DNA of 39,500 bases from Embleya sp040605455. Its GTDB lineage: Bacteria > Actinomycetota > Actinomycetes > Streptomycetales > Streptomycetaceae. The DNA lies in contig NZ_JBEXCV010000079.1 in the NCBI RefSeq assembly GCF_040605455.1, positions 1 through 39,500 on the forward strand, written 5' to 3'. Position 1 is the first letter of the stretch, and each line of letters opens with the position of its first letter. A program made the translations under genes and the position numbers. This document shows positions 24,029 through 31,813 of the stretch, in pieces. The notes under the pieces were generated by a model, which was given only the letters and a program-made list of their open reading frames with translations, did not search any database and was not told the origin of the DNA.

Positions 24029-24400
24029 TCAGGCGCGATCGGCGAGGTGCATGTTGATGTTGAGTACGTATCCGTTGGGGTCGCGGACGAAGAAGCGGCG
24101 CACGCCCCATGCCTCGTCGGTGATCGGGTAGACGATCTCGTAGCCCCGATCGCGCGCCTGGGCATAGGCCGCGTCGACGTCCTCGACCTCGATCGACATC
24201 GCCGTGCGGCCGGACTGGGCGTCCCAGTCGCAGTCGTCGGTGACCACGATCACCTGCGCGGTCGGGTTACTCGGCGAGCGGAACATCAGGAACCCGGGCT
24301 CGTCCATGGCCGGCTCGAAGCCGAGAAAGCCCTGGTAGAAGTCCCGATTGGGGGCGAGCTCGGTGGCGGAGACGCTGGGTACGACGCGGCGGATCTTCAT
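24029..24400 (-). CDS. VOC-family glyoxalase-like protein
   Basis: 123 residues. It has the two-part VOC fold: VVPSVSATELAPNRDFYQGF LG with the FYxxxLGF turn, then AMSIEVEDVDAAYAQARDRG and RFFVRDPNGYVLNINMHL. In the second half, the FVRDPNGYVLN segment carries the strand used for metal binding. It is likely a dioxygenase, fosfomycin-type or bleomycin-type relative; the substrate cannot be assigned. It is convergent with the monooxygenase gene with 68 bases between them and no obvious terminator. Confidence 0.85.
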   Translation of the reverse strand: MKIRRVVPSVSATELAPNRDFYQGFLGFEPAMDEPGFLMFRSPSNPTAQVIVVTDDCDWDAQSGRTAMSIEVEDVDAAYAQARDRGYEIVYPITDEAWGVRRFFVRDPNGYVLNINMHLADRA

Positions 24401-24613
24401 GCGTCCACAGTAGGTACGCGGGCCGACATCACCCGGGCCGGTGGTACTGATCGTCCCGTCGTGGCGAGGGCTCGTGGCGCGAGGTGTCTTCGGATCGGTT
24501 ACACGTGATGTGCCGGGATCGCTACCGTGTGTGCAGGTGAATTCGCCGCACTGCGATCCCCGCATACGCGAACGCCGGGGCCGGCGCGTGGGGATGGACC
24601 AAACGGAGATGCC

Positions 24614-25612
24614 ATGCCCGCACGACCACTCGGAGCCAACTCCAAGCTGGTGACCGCACGACGCACCCTCGGCCTGCACTCGCAGGCCGGCTTCGCCGAC
24701 GCCTTCGAGGAACACGCCCTTGCGATGGGCATGCGGCTGGCGGTGAGTGTGCGTCAGGTCCGGCGGTGGGAGAGCGCGGATCCGCCCTATCCGACGCCGG
24801 ACTATCGGCGGGTGTTGGAGGACTTCTTCGGTCGGCCGTTGGCGGCGCTGGGATTTGCGGCGCCGGACGAGCCGAATGACGATCACATGGACGCGGGTTG
24901 GCGCGACATCCTGAACGATGTACCCGAGCGGCTGCACCGGCTCATTCGACTGGAGAGCGCGACGCGGAGTCTGCGCAGTTACCAAACCGCGTTCATCCCG
25001 GGCCAGCTACAGACGGCGGACTACGCGCTCGCCGCAATCCTGATGCACGACCCGACTCTCTCCATGACCGCCGCCCGCGAAAGGCAGCGTTTGCGGATGG
25101 ATCGCGTGGAGCGCTTGCTCGCGGCTGAGATTCCCGCGTGGTTCATCGTTGCCGAACCCGCCTTGTACCAGCCCATTGGGAGCCCGCAGGTTCTCGCCGA
25201 TCAACTCGGACACCTCATCAAGGTCACCTCCGAGCATCCGCGGGTGAGGCTACAGGTGCTCCCGACAGGGGCGCCTTTCGCGGTATCCGCCCCCTGCCTG
25301 ATCCTCGAACCCAAGCGGGGTCGGTATGTTGCCTGGCTGGAACAACTGACGGGCTCGCTGCTGATCGACAGCCTGGACGATGTACAGGCATTCGGTACCG
25401 TGTTCGATCGCCTGCACACGACCGCTCTGTCCCAGGTGGCGTCGCTCGCGATGATCACGGGATGGAGGCAGGAGCTTTGCGGGTCGATCGAGTTCAGCGC
25501 GAACCTCGTTGGATCAAGTCCAGCTACACCGGAAATGACGATTGCGTCGAAGTTGCGATCATCAGCTCTGCCCTGGGCATCCGGGACAGCAAAGTACCCC
25601 GATCCCCAGTGA
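24614..25612 (+). CDS. DUF5753/Scr1-type regulator with frame-extended C-terminus
   Basis: 332 residues from ATG 24614 (GGAG, 5-base spacer). The N-terminal helical part (LVTARRTLGLHSQAGFADAF ... VSVRQVRRWE) is an unusual XRE-like helix-turn-helix. The DUF5753 domain starts near residue 120 (YQTAFIPGQLQTADYALAAI ... RQRLRMDRVERLL ... SEHPRVRLQVLP). The family normally ends after a helix like ALSxxxSLxMI, which here is ALSQVASLAMITGWRQEL. Reading continues about 43 codons past this point, and this tail overlaps the DUF397 gene in another frame. The tail therefore looks like frame-shifted DUF397 sequence, not native protein. Known members pair with DUF397 as regulators of development or antibiotic production. 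Confidence 0.85.
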   Translation: MPARPLGANSKLVTARRTLGLHSQAGFADAFEEHALAMGMRLAVSVRQVRRWESADPPYPTPDYRRVLEDFFGRPLAALGFAAPDEPNDDHMDAGWRDILNDVPERLHRLIRLESATRSLRSYQTAFIPGQLQTADYALAAILMHDPTLSMTAARERQRLRMDRVERLLAAEIPAWFIVAEPALYQPIGSPQVLADQLGHLIKVTSEHPRVRLQVLPTGAPFAVSAPCLILEPKRGRYVAWLEQLTGSLLIDSLDDVQAFGTVFDRLHTTALSQVASLAMITGWRQELCGSIEFSANLVGSSPATPEMTIASKLRSSALPWASGTAKYPDPQ

Positions 25613-25668
25613 TATCCGTGGCACACCCGGCCTGGGTATCGCTTGTCGACCTACTCCGGCAGCCATAG
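25477..25668 (+). CDS. DUF397 protein, nested in the 3' end of the DUF5753 gene
   Basis: 63 residues from TTG 25477, which has GGAGG at an 8-base spacer; ATG 25462 is an in-frame alternative. The sequence WIKSSYTGNDDCVEVA then VRDSK-like IRDSKVP and the C-terminal AHPAWVSLVDLL define DUF397, the small partner of DUF5753 regulators (often treated as antitoxin-like). It overlaps the regulator gene by 136 bases in a different frame, which is deeper than the usual short overlap or gap. A hairpin terminator follows. The typical DSK (RDSK) motif is present, so the protein looks functional. Confidence 0.8.
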   Translation: MRVDRVQREPRWIKSSYTGNDDCVEVAIISSALGIRDSKVPRSPVISVAHPAWVSLVDLLRQP

Positions 25669-25956
25669 CCGCCCTCCGGTTGGAGGCCCGATCCCGGTTC
25701 GAGGGACGGGCCTTCGGCCGGGTGGGTCAGTCGAATGGGCGACCAGTTCGGTCAGTGGGCAGGGGGAATAGTCATCGGTGCAGCGTGGCGGCCTGATCCA
25801 CACGGTGACCAGGCATGCGGAGCACTGGGCCGGATGGGGAGGTCATGTCCCCGATCGGGTGGAAACAACCGACAAGTCTGGCGGGTTCGGTGGTCGGGTC
25901 AGGAGCATGGCGGCGTCGCGGTAGTTCGCCGTCGCCGTTTCGATCGTGGAGAACCG
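25669..25956. other. Intergenic region
   Basis: Holds the terminator at 25684-25713 and presumably the promoter of the I36 inhibitor gene. I see no gene. The region is lower in GC than its flanks. Confidence 0.4.
25684..25713 (+). terminator. Hairpin after the DUF397 gene
   Basis: AGGCCCG and CGGGCCT form the outer stem and TCCC with GGGA the inner one, with a single bulged A at 25691 and a loop GGTTCGA. It starts 16 bases after the DUF397 stop. Confidence 0.7.
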
Positions 25957-26313
25957 ATGCACATGCGTACCCTGGCGCTCGGCGCCGCCCTCTCGTTGAC
26001 CGCCCTCCTCCTTCCGGCGTCGAGCGCGAGTGCCGCGCCGGCCGCGCCGCCGTCCTGCACCGACGGCTCGGTCTGCTTCTGGACCGGCGAAGGATTCCAC
26101 GGCAGCACGTGGGAGTGGACCTCGCGCAGCGGCTACCGCGATATGCCGCCGGCCTTCCACGACCACGTCGGTTCGGCCGTCTCCAGCACCAGAGCGTGTT
26201 TCATCAACTGGAGCCCGCTGGAGAAGCGCGACGTGTTCAACGGCGACTGGCGCTCGCGCTACCTCGGCGACTTCGGTGGCCGGATCGACGGTGTCGGCCC
26301 CGGCGCCTGCTGA
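25957..26313 (+). CDS. Secreted peptidase inhibitor I36-like protein
   Basis: 118 residues from ATG 25957 (GGAGA close upstream; a second ATG at 25963 is possible). A signal peptide ends in SSASAAPAA near residue 27-30. The mature part has four Cys (PSCTDGSVCFW, RACFINW, GPGAC) enough for two disulfides, and the pattern CTDGxVCFWTGExFHG with the WxxxSG turn typical of family I36, the fold of the Streptomyces metalloproteinase inhibitor (gamma-crystallin-like). A role inhibiting an extracellular metallopeptidase is likely but not proven for this member. It is convergent with a secreted hydrolase gene. Confidence 0.82.
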   Translation: MHMRTLALGAALSLTALLLPASSASAAPAAPPSCTDGSVCFWTGEGFHGSTWEWTSRSGYRDMPPAFHDHVGSAVSSTRACFINWSPLEKRDVFNGDWRSRYLGDFGGRIDGVGPGAC

Positions 26314-26328
26314 CGCCCCCTGGACAGC

Positions 26329-26363
26329 AACGGCCGGTCCTTCGTCGGGGAGGACCGGCCGTT
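26329..26363. terminator. Bidirectional terminator hairpin
   Basis: AACGGCCGGTCCT and AGGACCGGCCGTT pair perfectly (13 bp) around a 9-base loop. The outer A/T pairs read as a short U-run in both directions, fitting the two converging genes. Confidence 0.9.
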
Positions 26364-26375
26364 GCGCGGGCGAAC

Positions 26376-27995
26376 TCAGTCGCGAACCGGCACCGTCACC
26401 GTGGACGGGTCGTTCGCCGGCGACGAGAAGGCGAGTCCGGCGCCGAACGGGTTGTGCTCCAGGTAGAGCGGATCGACCGTGTCGACCACGACGGCGAGGC
26501 GGTGGCCCGTCGGGACGTCGTAGGCCGTCGCGTACATGTCGATGTCGACCGGGAAGGCGACCCCCGGTGTCTTCCCGTGGAAGCTCAGCGGCGAGTGGGT
26601 CACCAACTTGCCGATGCCCAGCGGGCCGACGTCGTACAGGTAGGCGAAGATCGTTCCGCTTTCGTGCGATGCGGTGACCGTGGTGTGCAGCTTCGTCGTA
26701 CCGCGCACCTTCGTCTGTGTGCCGTAGCGGTCGCTCTGCCACACGCCCGCGAACGCCCTCGGCAGCAGCGGGATCGAGGCGACCGGCGGGATCTGGAGGA
26801 ACTGGTCGAGAATGCTGGACAGGAAGACCGTACCGCCGTCCGCCCCGGAGTCGATGTTGGCCAGGATGCGCTGGGTTCCGGTGAGCGCGATGGTGCGGGT
26901 CGAGGACGGCACCGGCGGCCAGCTCGGGTAGCCCTCGTAGCCGCCGTCGCCGGTACGGGGCTTGAGCTGTACGGGCTGCTCCCGGTCGATGCCGTTGTCG
27001 ACGCCCCTGAGATGGTGGTCGAACCAACGGGTCGAATCGGCCCACATGTCGTTCGGCAGTCCGAGCAGGCCGCCCGCCTCGGCGGTGGCGTGGTCGCCGG
27101 GACGGAACTCCAGCCGCTTGGGACCGGTCAACTTCCCATAGAAGTCCGCGTATTGGTCCGGCGGGAAGAGCGAGTCGCCCCAGGCGTTGCCGAGCATGAT
27201 CGCGGCGCCGTTGGCGTTGATCCGGTCCAGGTAGGTCGCGGGCGAGCGCTTGGCGCCCCACGCGAGCATCTCCGCCTCCTTGGCGAGGTTGCCGGAGAGG
27301 AAGTTCTTCAGGATCTCGGTGAGTTCGGCGCTTGGTCGACCGGTGAGGAAGCCGGCGCCGCCCAACAGCGCTGCGGCCTGGGCGTGTTCGGTTCGGCCAC
27401 TGTAGATCGAGTCGATCAGGTCGGCCCAGCCGCTCATCGCGACCACGGCCTTGATCCTGGGATCGAACGCGGATGCGAGCAGGCTGATCCCGGCGCCGTA
27501 CGAGACGCCGGCCATGCCTATTCGACCCGGATCGGCGGGCGTGTTGGCCAGGGCCCAGTCGATGACTCTGGACGCGTCGGCGATGTCCTCGGGCCCGGCC
27601 GTCTCGATTTCGCCACCGGACTGCCAGAAGCCGCGAGAGTTGTAGCCGATCACGACGTAGCCCTTGTCCGCGAGCTTTTGCGCGGGGACGACGTACTCGA
27701 TCTGTGGCATCGCCCAACTGGTCGGCAAAATCACGATCGGGTAGTGGGTGCCGGGCGCGCCGCCGGTGGGCGTGACGACATTGGCGGCGAGCTTGGTGCC
27801 GCCGTCGCCGGGGATGTCGACGAAGCGCGGGGACGTGCCGGCGGCGGTCTGCACGGCCGCCGTCGGGATGTGCGTGGGGACGGTGCCGGCCGACGCGGCG
27901 GGACCGAGGGTGGTCCCGGCAAGGATCGCGGCCGAGACGACGGCGACCGCACGAGCGCGCACACGAGCGCGTGAACGCATGCGGAATTGACCCAT
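26376..27995 (-). CDS. Secreted CocE/NonD-type (S15-like) hydrolase
   Basis: 539 residues. A Tat/Sec-like signal peptide (RSRARVRARAVAVVSAAILA) ends near ASA at about 36. The hydrolase core has an oxyanion segment (ILPTSWAM), the nucleophile elbow GVSYGAG with Ser165, an Asp in NAWGDSLFPPDQ (about 274) and a His in RPGDHATAE. The C-terminal third is the jelly-roll typical of X-Pro dipeptidyl-peptidase/CocE enzymes (PVSYLYD-type AYLYDVGPLGIG, then TYDVPTGHRLAVVVD). These enzymes cleave acyl esters or amino-terminal peptide bonds outside the cell. The catalytic set is intact. Likely exported, single gene. Confidence 0.87.
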   Translation of the reverse strand: MGQFRMRSRARVRARAVAVVSAAILAGTTLGPAASAGTVPTHIPTAAVQTAAGTSPRFVDIPGDGGTKLAANVVTPTGGAPGTHYPIVILPTSWAMPQIEYVVPAQKLADKGYVVIGYNSRGFWQSGGEIETAGPEDIADASRVIDWALANTPADPGRIGMAGVSYGAGISLLASAFDPRIKAVVAMSGWADLIDSIYSGRTEHAQAAALLGGAGFLTGRPSAELTEILKNFLSGNLAKEAEMLAWGAKRSPATYLDRINANGAAIMLGNAWGDSLFPPDQYADFYGKLTGPKRLEFRPGDHATAEAGGLLGLPNDMWADSTRWFDHHLRGVDNGIDREQPVQLKPRTGDGGYEGYPSWPPVPSSTRTIALTGTQRILANIDSGADGGTVFLSSILDQFLQIPPVASIPLLPRAFAGVWQSDRYGTQTKVRGTTKLHTTVTASHESGTIFAYLYDVGPLGIGKLVTHSPLSFHGKTPGVAFPVDIDMYATAYDVPTGHRLAVVVDTVDPLYLEHNPFGAGLAFSSPANDPSTVTVPVRD

Positions 27996-28289
27996 GAGGG
28001 TCTCCTGACGTCATGGTCGGGGCGTGGCCCGACCCACGAGAAAGCATGGTGAAGCGACGCCCGGGGACGGCGTCTGAAGGTGACTCACGAGTAAGTTACG
28101 CGCCGGTAAATCAGGACGGAAGAGGCACGAGGCACTCCACCGCGCGAGGTTTTGTCGGCGGGGTGGCGACGACGACGGTCGCGACGAGGGGTGGAGCCGG
28201 GGCGGGCTCGGGGGTTTCTCGACCGCGGCATCGGTGAGTGCCGCTCCCCGCCCCGGTACCGTGGTGCCGGCCGGCGGGGGCAAGCGGGG
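27996..28289. other. Divergent intergenic region
   Basis: Holds the promoters of the CocE-type (-) and CHAT-like (+) genes. A small hairpin GACGCC / GGCGTC lies at 28056-28061 and 28069-28074. An AT-richer patch at about 28088-28118 may mark the minus-strand promoter. No gene seen. Confidence 0.45.
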
Positions 28290-29492
28290 GTGAGCGTGGA
28301 GGACGTCGACGCGGAGACGCGGCGGGCGTGGGAACGGGGCGAGCGCGGTCGGGCTCGGTGTGCCGAGGCGCTGAGCGCGCAGTCGACGGACGAGGGTCCG
28401 GACACCGTGCGCGAGTTGTTCGCGGAGGCGATCGAGTTGCTGACCGACGCGCTCGGCGCGCTGGACGGGGCCGATACGCGCTGGCCGGAATTCGCCTACG
28501 CGGCGGGCATCGGGTACGCCGCGAGCGCGGCACCGACCGGTGATCGGCGGGCCTGGGACCAGGCGCGGATCTGCTTCCGGCGCGCGCACCGGGCCGCACC
28601 GGCGGATGCCCACCTGCTCCGGGCCGCCGCGCAGGTGGCCGCGGCCCGGATCGGCCTCGACCCGCGCGGCACGCCGTGGCGCACCCTCCTCCACCCGCCG
28701 TCGGCCGGTGAGATCGCCGCCGCTCTCGGCCGACTCGGCACCGATGCGCTGGTGCAACTCGTACCGGGAGCCGCGGTGCTGAGCGGCGCCGACGGCACGA
28801 CACGGGTGCTCGACCTGCCCGAGCTCGACTACGGCCTGGACCTGGCCGAGGGCGACCGGGAGAACTGGGCCGACATGCTCGACGCGCTGTGCGAATGGGC
28901 CTGGACCGCGGTGATGGAACCGGTACTGACCGCGCTGCCCGGCTCGTTCGGCCGCGCACCGTCCCTGGTCCTGCTGCCCGCCGGACCGTTCGGCATGGTG
29001 CCATGGCATGCGGCCTGGGCGCTCGTCGACGGCCGCCGTCGGCATGCGCTCCAGGACGCGCAGATCTCCTACATCGGCGCGCCGCGCTTGCTGTGCGAGG
29101 TCGCCGCGCGGCCGGTGAGCGTGCCGGCCCGGCGGTACCCGATCGAGATCGGCCGGGCCGCCGGCGACCCGATCGCTTTCGCGCCGGCCGGCGGTCACGA
29201 CGAGACCTGGCGGGTGGTCGCCGAGTACCTGACGGCCGGCTCCCACACGGTGGTGTCGACGCTGTGGCCGGTGGACGACACGACTACCGCGCTGGTGCTG
29301 TACATGGCCCACCACTACCTCGACCGCCGTGACCTGTCCCCGGCCCAGGCCGTCCGCATCGCGCAGCTGTGGCTGCGCGACCCCAAGCGCGGCATCCCGG
29401 CCGCGATGCCGGTCGAACTGGCCGCCCGGGCCCGCGCGATCGTGCCGGACGACCTGACCGGCTGGGCGGGATTCACCCACTCGGGATGCTGA
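28290..29492 (+). CDS. CHAT-like protein lacking the catalytic dyad region
   Basis: 400 residues from GTG 28290 (GGGGG about 9 bases upstream). The N-terminal half is helical and TPR-like (WDQARICFRRAHRAAPADAH). Then a CHAT-type start, PFGMVPWHAAWAL, followed by SYIGAPRLL. The CHAT end is also clear: EYLTAGSHTVVSTLWPVDDT and the helix LVLYMAHHYLDR. Between them only about 50 residues are left where active CHAT proteases carry the HG His and the SACxT Cys. No Cys or HG motif is found there, so the protein is probably a pseudo-protease. Its neighbours suggest nothing more. It ends about 70 bases before the TPP riboswitch of the next gene. Confidence 0.75.
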   Translation: MSVEDVDAETRRAWERGERGRARCAEALSAQSTDEGPDTVRELFAEAIELLTDALGALDGADTRWPEFAYAAGIGYAASAAPTGDRRAWDQARICFRRAHRAAPADAHLLRAAAQVAAARIGLDPRGTPWRTLLHPPSAGEIAAALGRLGTDALVQLVPGAAVLSGADGTTRVLDLPELDYGLDLAEGDRENWADMLDALCEWAWTAVMEPVLTALPGSFGRAPSLVLLPAGPFGMVPWHAAWALVDGRRRHALQDAQISYIGAPRLLCEVAARPVSVPARRYPIEIGRAAGDPIAFAPAGGHDETWRVVAEYLTAGSHTVVSTLWPVDDTTTALVLYMAHHYLDRRDLSPAQAVRIAQLWLRDPKRGIPAAMPVELAARARAIVPDDLTGWAGFTHSGC

Positions 29493-29561
29493 GCGCGAGC
29501 GTGCGTTTCCCCACCCCGCCTTCCCAAGCGACCCGCGAGGCGCGTACTGTTCGCCACGCCA

Positions 29562-29678
29562 TCGCGGGAGCTCGGACCAACCGGGCTGAGAGGGCGGCAT
29601 GGGGTGTCGGCGTCGAGCCGGCGCGCCCGGGGCCACCGACCGCTTGAACCTGACCGGGTAATGCCGGCGTAGGGAGAG
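29562..29678 (+). promoter_or_regulatory. TPP riboswitch (THI element)
   Basis: The hallmark pieces are all present: CGGGCTGAGAGG (29582-29593), a variable P3 arm, and TTGAACCTGACCGGGTAATG followed by CCGGCGTAGGGAG to 29675. The ATG of the permease lies 14 bases past this. Such elements fold around thiamine pyrophosphate and usually hide the ribosome site when TPP is high. In actinobacteria translational control is common; the nearby GCAGGTAGAG would be the masked ribosome site. Element ends are approximate. Confidence 0.95.
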
Positions 29679-29689
29679 CAGGTAGAGCC

Positions 29690-31057
29690 ATGTCGGCTCC
29701 AGTCATCGACGACGCACGCCCCGAGGTGCCGCACGCCGGCGCCGAGGCACCCCTGATCCTGGATACCGCACCGCCCCGCACCCTGGGATTCCGCGACCAG
29801 GCGGCGTTCTGGGCCAACCTCGGCGTGAGCCTGCTCGGCTTCTCCGGCGCCCTGTACGTGCTGGCCCCGGTCGGCTATCCGCAACTGTCGATGGTCGCCG
29901 CGATCGTCGCGGCCGTCGGCGGCACGCTGATCGGCACGCTCATGGTCGCGGTCGCCGGCATCCCCGGCGCCCGCAGCGGTGCGCCCGCGATGACCGTGCT
30001 GCGCGGCCTGTTCGGCACGAAGATCTCGTACGTCCCGACGGTGTTCAACATCGTCCAGTGCATCGGCTGGGGCACCTTCGAGCTGCTGGTGATCTCGATC
30101 GGCATCGAGGCGATGACCGACGGCGACGGCCCGCACTGGTTGTACATCGTCGCCGCCGGCACGGTCACCACGGCGATGACGCTGCGCCCGTTGGGCATGC
30201 TGCGGATCCTGCGCCGCTACGTGACGATCGCGGTGGGCATCGCGATGCTCTACTTCTCGATCCAGCTGTGGCGCGAGGGCCTGCCGCCGATGACCGAGGG
30301 TTCGTGGTCCGGGTTCTTCCCGGCGATGGACGCGGCGCTCGCGGTCGCGGTCTCCTGGGTCCCGCTCGCGTCCGACTACACCCGCCACTCGCGCGGCACC
30401 AAGCCCGCGTTCTGGGCCGCGTTGAGCGGCTTCTCGATCACCAGCATCTGGTGCTACCTGCTCGGCCTGGTCGCCCTCGCCCAGGTGGGCGGCGACCCGG
30501 ACAAGATCTTCGACTCGTTCCTGGGCGTCACCGCCGGGTGGGTGTTCTTCGCCGTCCTGGTCGTGCGCGAGGTGGACCAGAGCTTCGCCAACGTCTACAG
30601 CACCGCGATGTCCATCCAGAACCTCGCACCGCGTGTGGACCGCCGGGTGCTCTGCCTGGGCGTGGGCGCGCTGGTCACCGCGTTCGCGCTGATGGTGAAC
30701 GACTTCGACACCTACGCGAGCTTCCTGTCGCTGATCGGCTCGATCTTCATCCCGCTGCTGGGCGTACTCGCGGTGGACCTGTTCGCCGGGCGCGGTCGGT
30801 CCGGCTGGGACCTGGGCGACCACGCGCCGGCCCGCGCGGTGATGATCGCGCCGTGGGCGCTGGGCTTTTGCATGTACCAGCTGATCAACCCGGGTTCGGT
30901 CGAGTGGTGGGCGACGTTCTGGGGCAACATCCAGGACGCGCTGCACATCCACGCGCAGGTGTGGACCTCGGCCTCACTGTTCTCGTTCGCGCTCGCGGGC
31001 GCGACCGCGTATCTCGCGGTCGCGTGGGACCGGCGGCGGGCGGTCGCGGCGCGTTGA
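29690..31057 (+). CDS. NCS1-family permease, probable HMP (thiamine precursor) transporter
   Basis: 455 residues, about 12 membrane helices, matching the cytosine-purine-thiamine (NCS1) family: LGFRDQAAFWANLGVSLLGF near residue 32, PGARSGAPAMTVLRGLFG near 92-110, and SWVPLASDYTRHS near 225. A TPP riboswitch directly upstream shows the gene belongs to thiamine salvage. The likely cargo is hydroxymethylpyrimidine or a related pyrimidine, as proposed for CytX. The sequence alone cannot exclude thiamine or cytosine. It is the only thiamine gene visible here, and a strong terminator follows, so it is a one-gene regulon. Confidence 0.87.
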   Translation: MSAPVIDDARPEVPHAGAEAPLILDTAPPRTLGFRDQAAFWANLGVSLLGFSGALYVLAPVGYPQLSMVAAIVAAVGGTLIGTLMVAVAGIPGARSGAPAMTVLRGLFGTKISYVPTVFNIVQCIGWGTFELLVISIGIEAMTDGDGPHWLYIVAAGTVTTAMTLRPLGMLRILRRYVTIAVGIAMLYFSIQLWREGLPPMTEGSWSGFFPAMDAALAVAVSWVPLASDYTRHSRGTKPAFWAALSGFSITSIWCYLLGLVALAQVGGDPDKIFDSFLGVTAGWVFFAVLVVREVDQSFANVYSTAMSIQNLAPRVDRRVLCLGVGALVTAFALMVNDFDTYASFLSLIGSIFIPLLGVLAVDLFAGRGRSGWDLGDHAPARAVMIAPWALGFCMYQLINPGSVEWWATFWGNIQDALHIHAQVWTSASLFSFALAGATAYLAVAWDRRRAVAAR

Positions 31058-31064
31058 GGTGGAC

Positions 31065-31102
31065 CGGCCGCGTCGGTCGGGTGCCTCCTCCCGACGCGGC
31101 CG
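31065..31102. terminator. Perfect 12-bp terminator hairpin
   Basis: CGGCCGCGTCGG (31065-31076) and CCGACGCGGCCG (31091-31102) pair perfectly around a 14-base loop, right after the permease stop. It also lies at the 3' end of the converging minus-strand gene. Confidence 0.85.
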
Positions 31103-31145
31103 TGATCCACCCGCGGAACCTGCCGGTACTGGTCCGCTCCGCCGA

Positions 31146-31772
31146 TCAGGGCAGCTTCACCACGGTCCCGCTGCCGGACGTCCGGGACACGCCCTGATCC
31201 GTCGGGCCGAAGGCCGAGACAAGATCCGGGGCCGACCAGCGGCGCATGTCGACGGGTGCGGTATCGGAGGGGCCCGGGTAGAGGCGGTACAGGGTGCCCG
31301 AACCGGCGATCGGGACGTCGCCGTGCACCAGGGCCACGAACGCGCGGCCGGCGGCGAGTTGTTCGGCTGGGTCGAGGTGTATCGCGGTACCGCCGACGCC
31401 TTCGCGCACACGGACCGTGAAGACGTCGACGCCCTCGTCGGCGTCCCGGCGGTACTCGGTGACCTCCGCGGCGCGCCGGCCGCGAATCAGCACCCGGTCG
31501 GTGGTCGCGGCGGCGATGATCCGGGCCAGGTCGCCGAGCGTGGCTCGGCCTCCCGGGGCGAAGTGGATGCGCAGGTCGCGGGCCAGTTCGGCGAGGCGGT
31601 CGGTGTGCCGGAAGACGTTGTGCAGGCCGTCCTGGCCGGACAGGTTCAGGTCGGTCCACTGGGCGGTGCGGGTGGTCAGGTCGACGGTCATCGGGACGCA
31701 GATCCGCGCGTCGCCCGCCAGGTCGAAGCGTTGCCGGACCGCGCTCGGATCGAACGTGCGCCCGGCGGCCAC
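31146..31772 (-). CDS. Uncharacterised protein, resembling the C-terminus of a larger SCO0854-type family
   Basis: The most plausible start is GTG 31772 (AGGA about 10 bases upstream) giving 208 residues; the frame has no better start before the stop of the preceding gene. The text DARICVPMTVDLTTRTAQWT then RLAELARDLRIHF, TLGDLARIIAAATTDRV and the C-terminal TLYRLYPG looks like the end region of the large MXAN_6230/SCO0854-type proteins linked to tellurium-resistance genes. That is a weak recognition. If right, this is a fragment missing most of the protein. It follows the glu permease gene by 41 bases, so it may ride on the operon transcript. Confidence 0.5.
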   Translation of the reverse strand: MAAGRTFDPSAVRQRFDLAGDARICVPMTVDLTTRTAQWTDLNLSGQDGLHNVFRHTDRLAELARDLRIHFAPGGRATLGDLARIIAAATTDRVLIRGRRAAEVTEYRRDADEGVDVFTVRVREGVGGTAIHLDPAEQLAAGRAFVALVHGDVPIAGSGTLYRLYPGPSDTAPVDMRRWSAPDLVSAFGPTDQGVSRTSGSGTVVKLP

Positions 31773-31813
31773 CGCGTCCAGATCCTGGAAGCCGGCGAAC
31801 GGCGGACGCGTCG

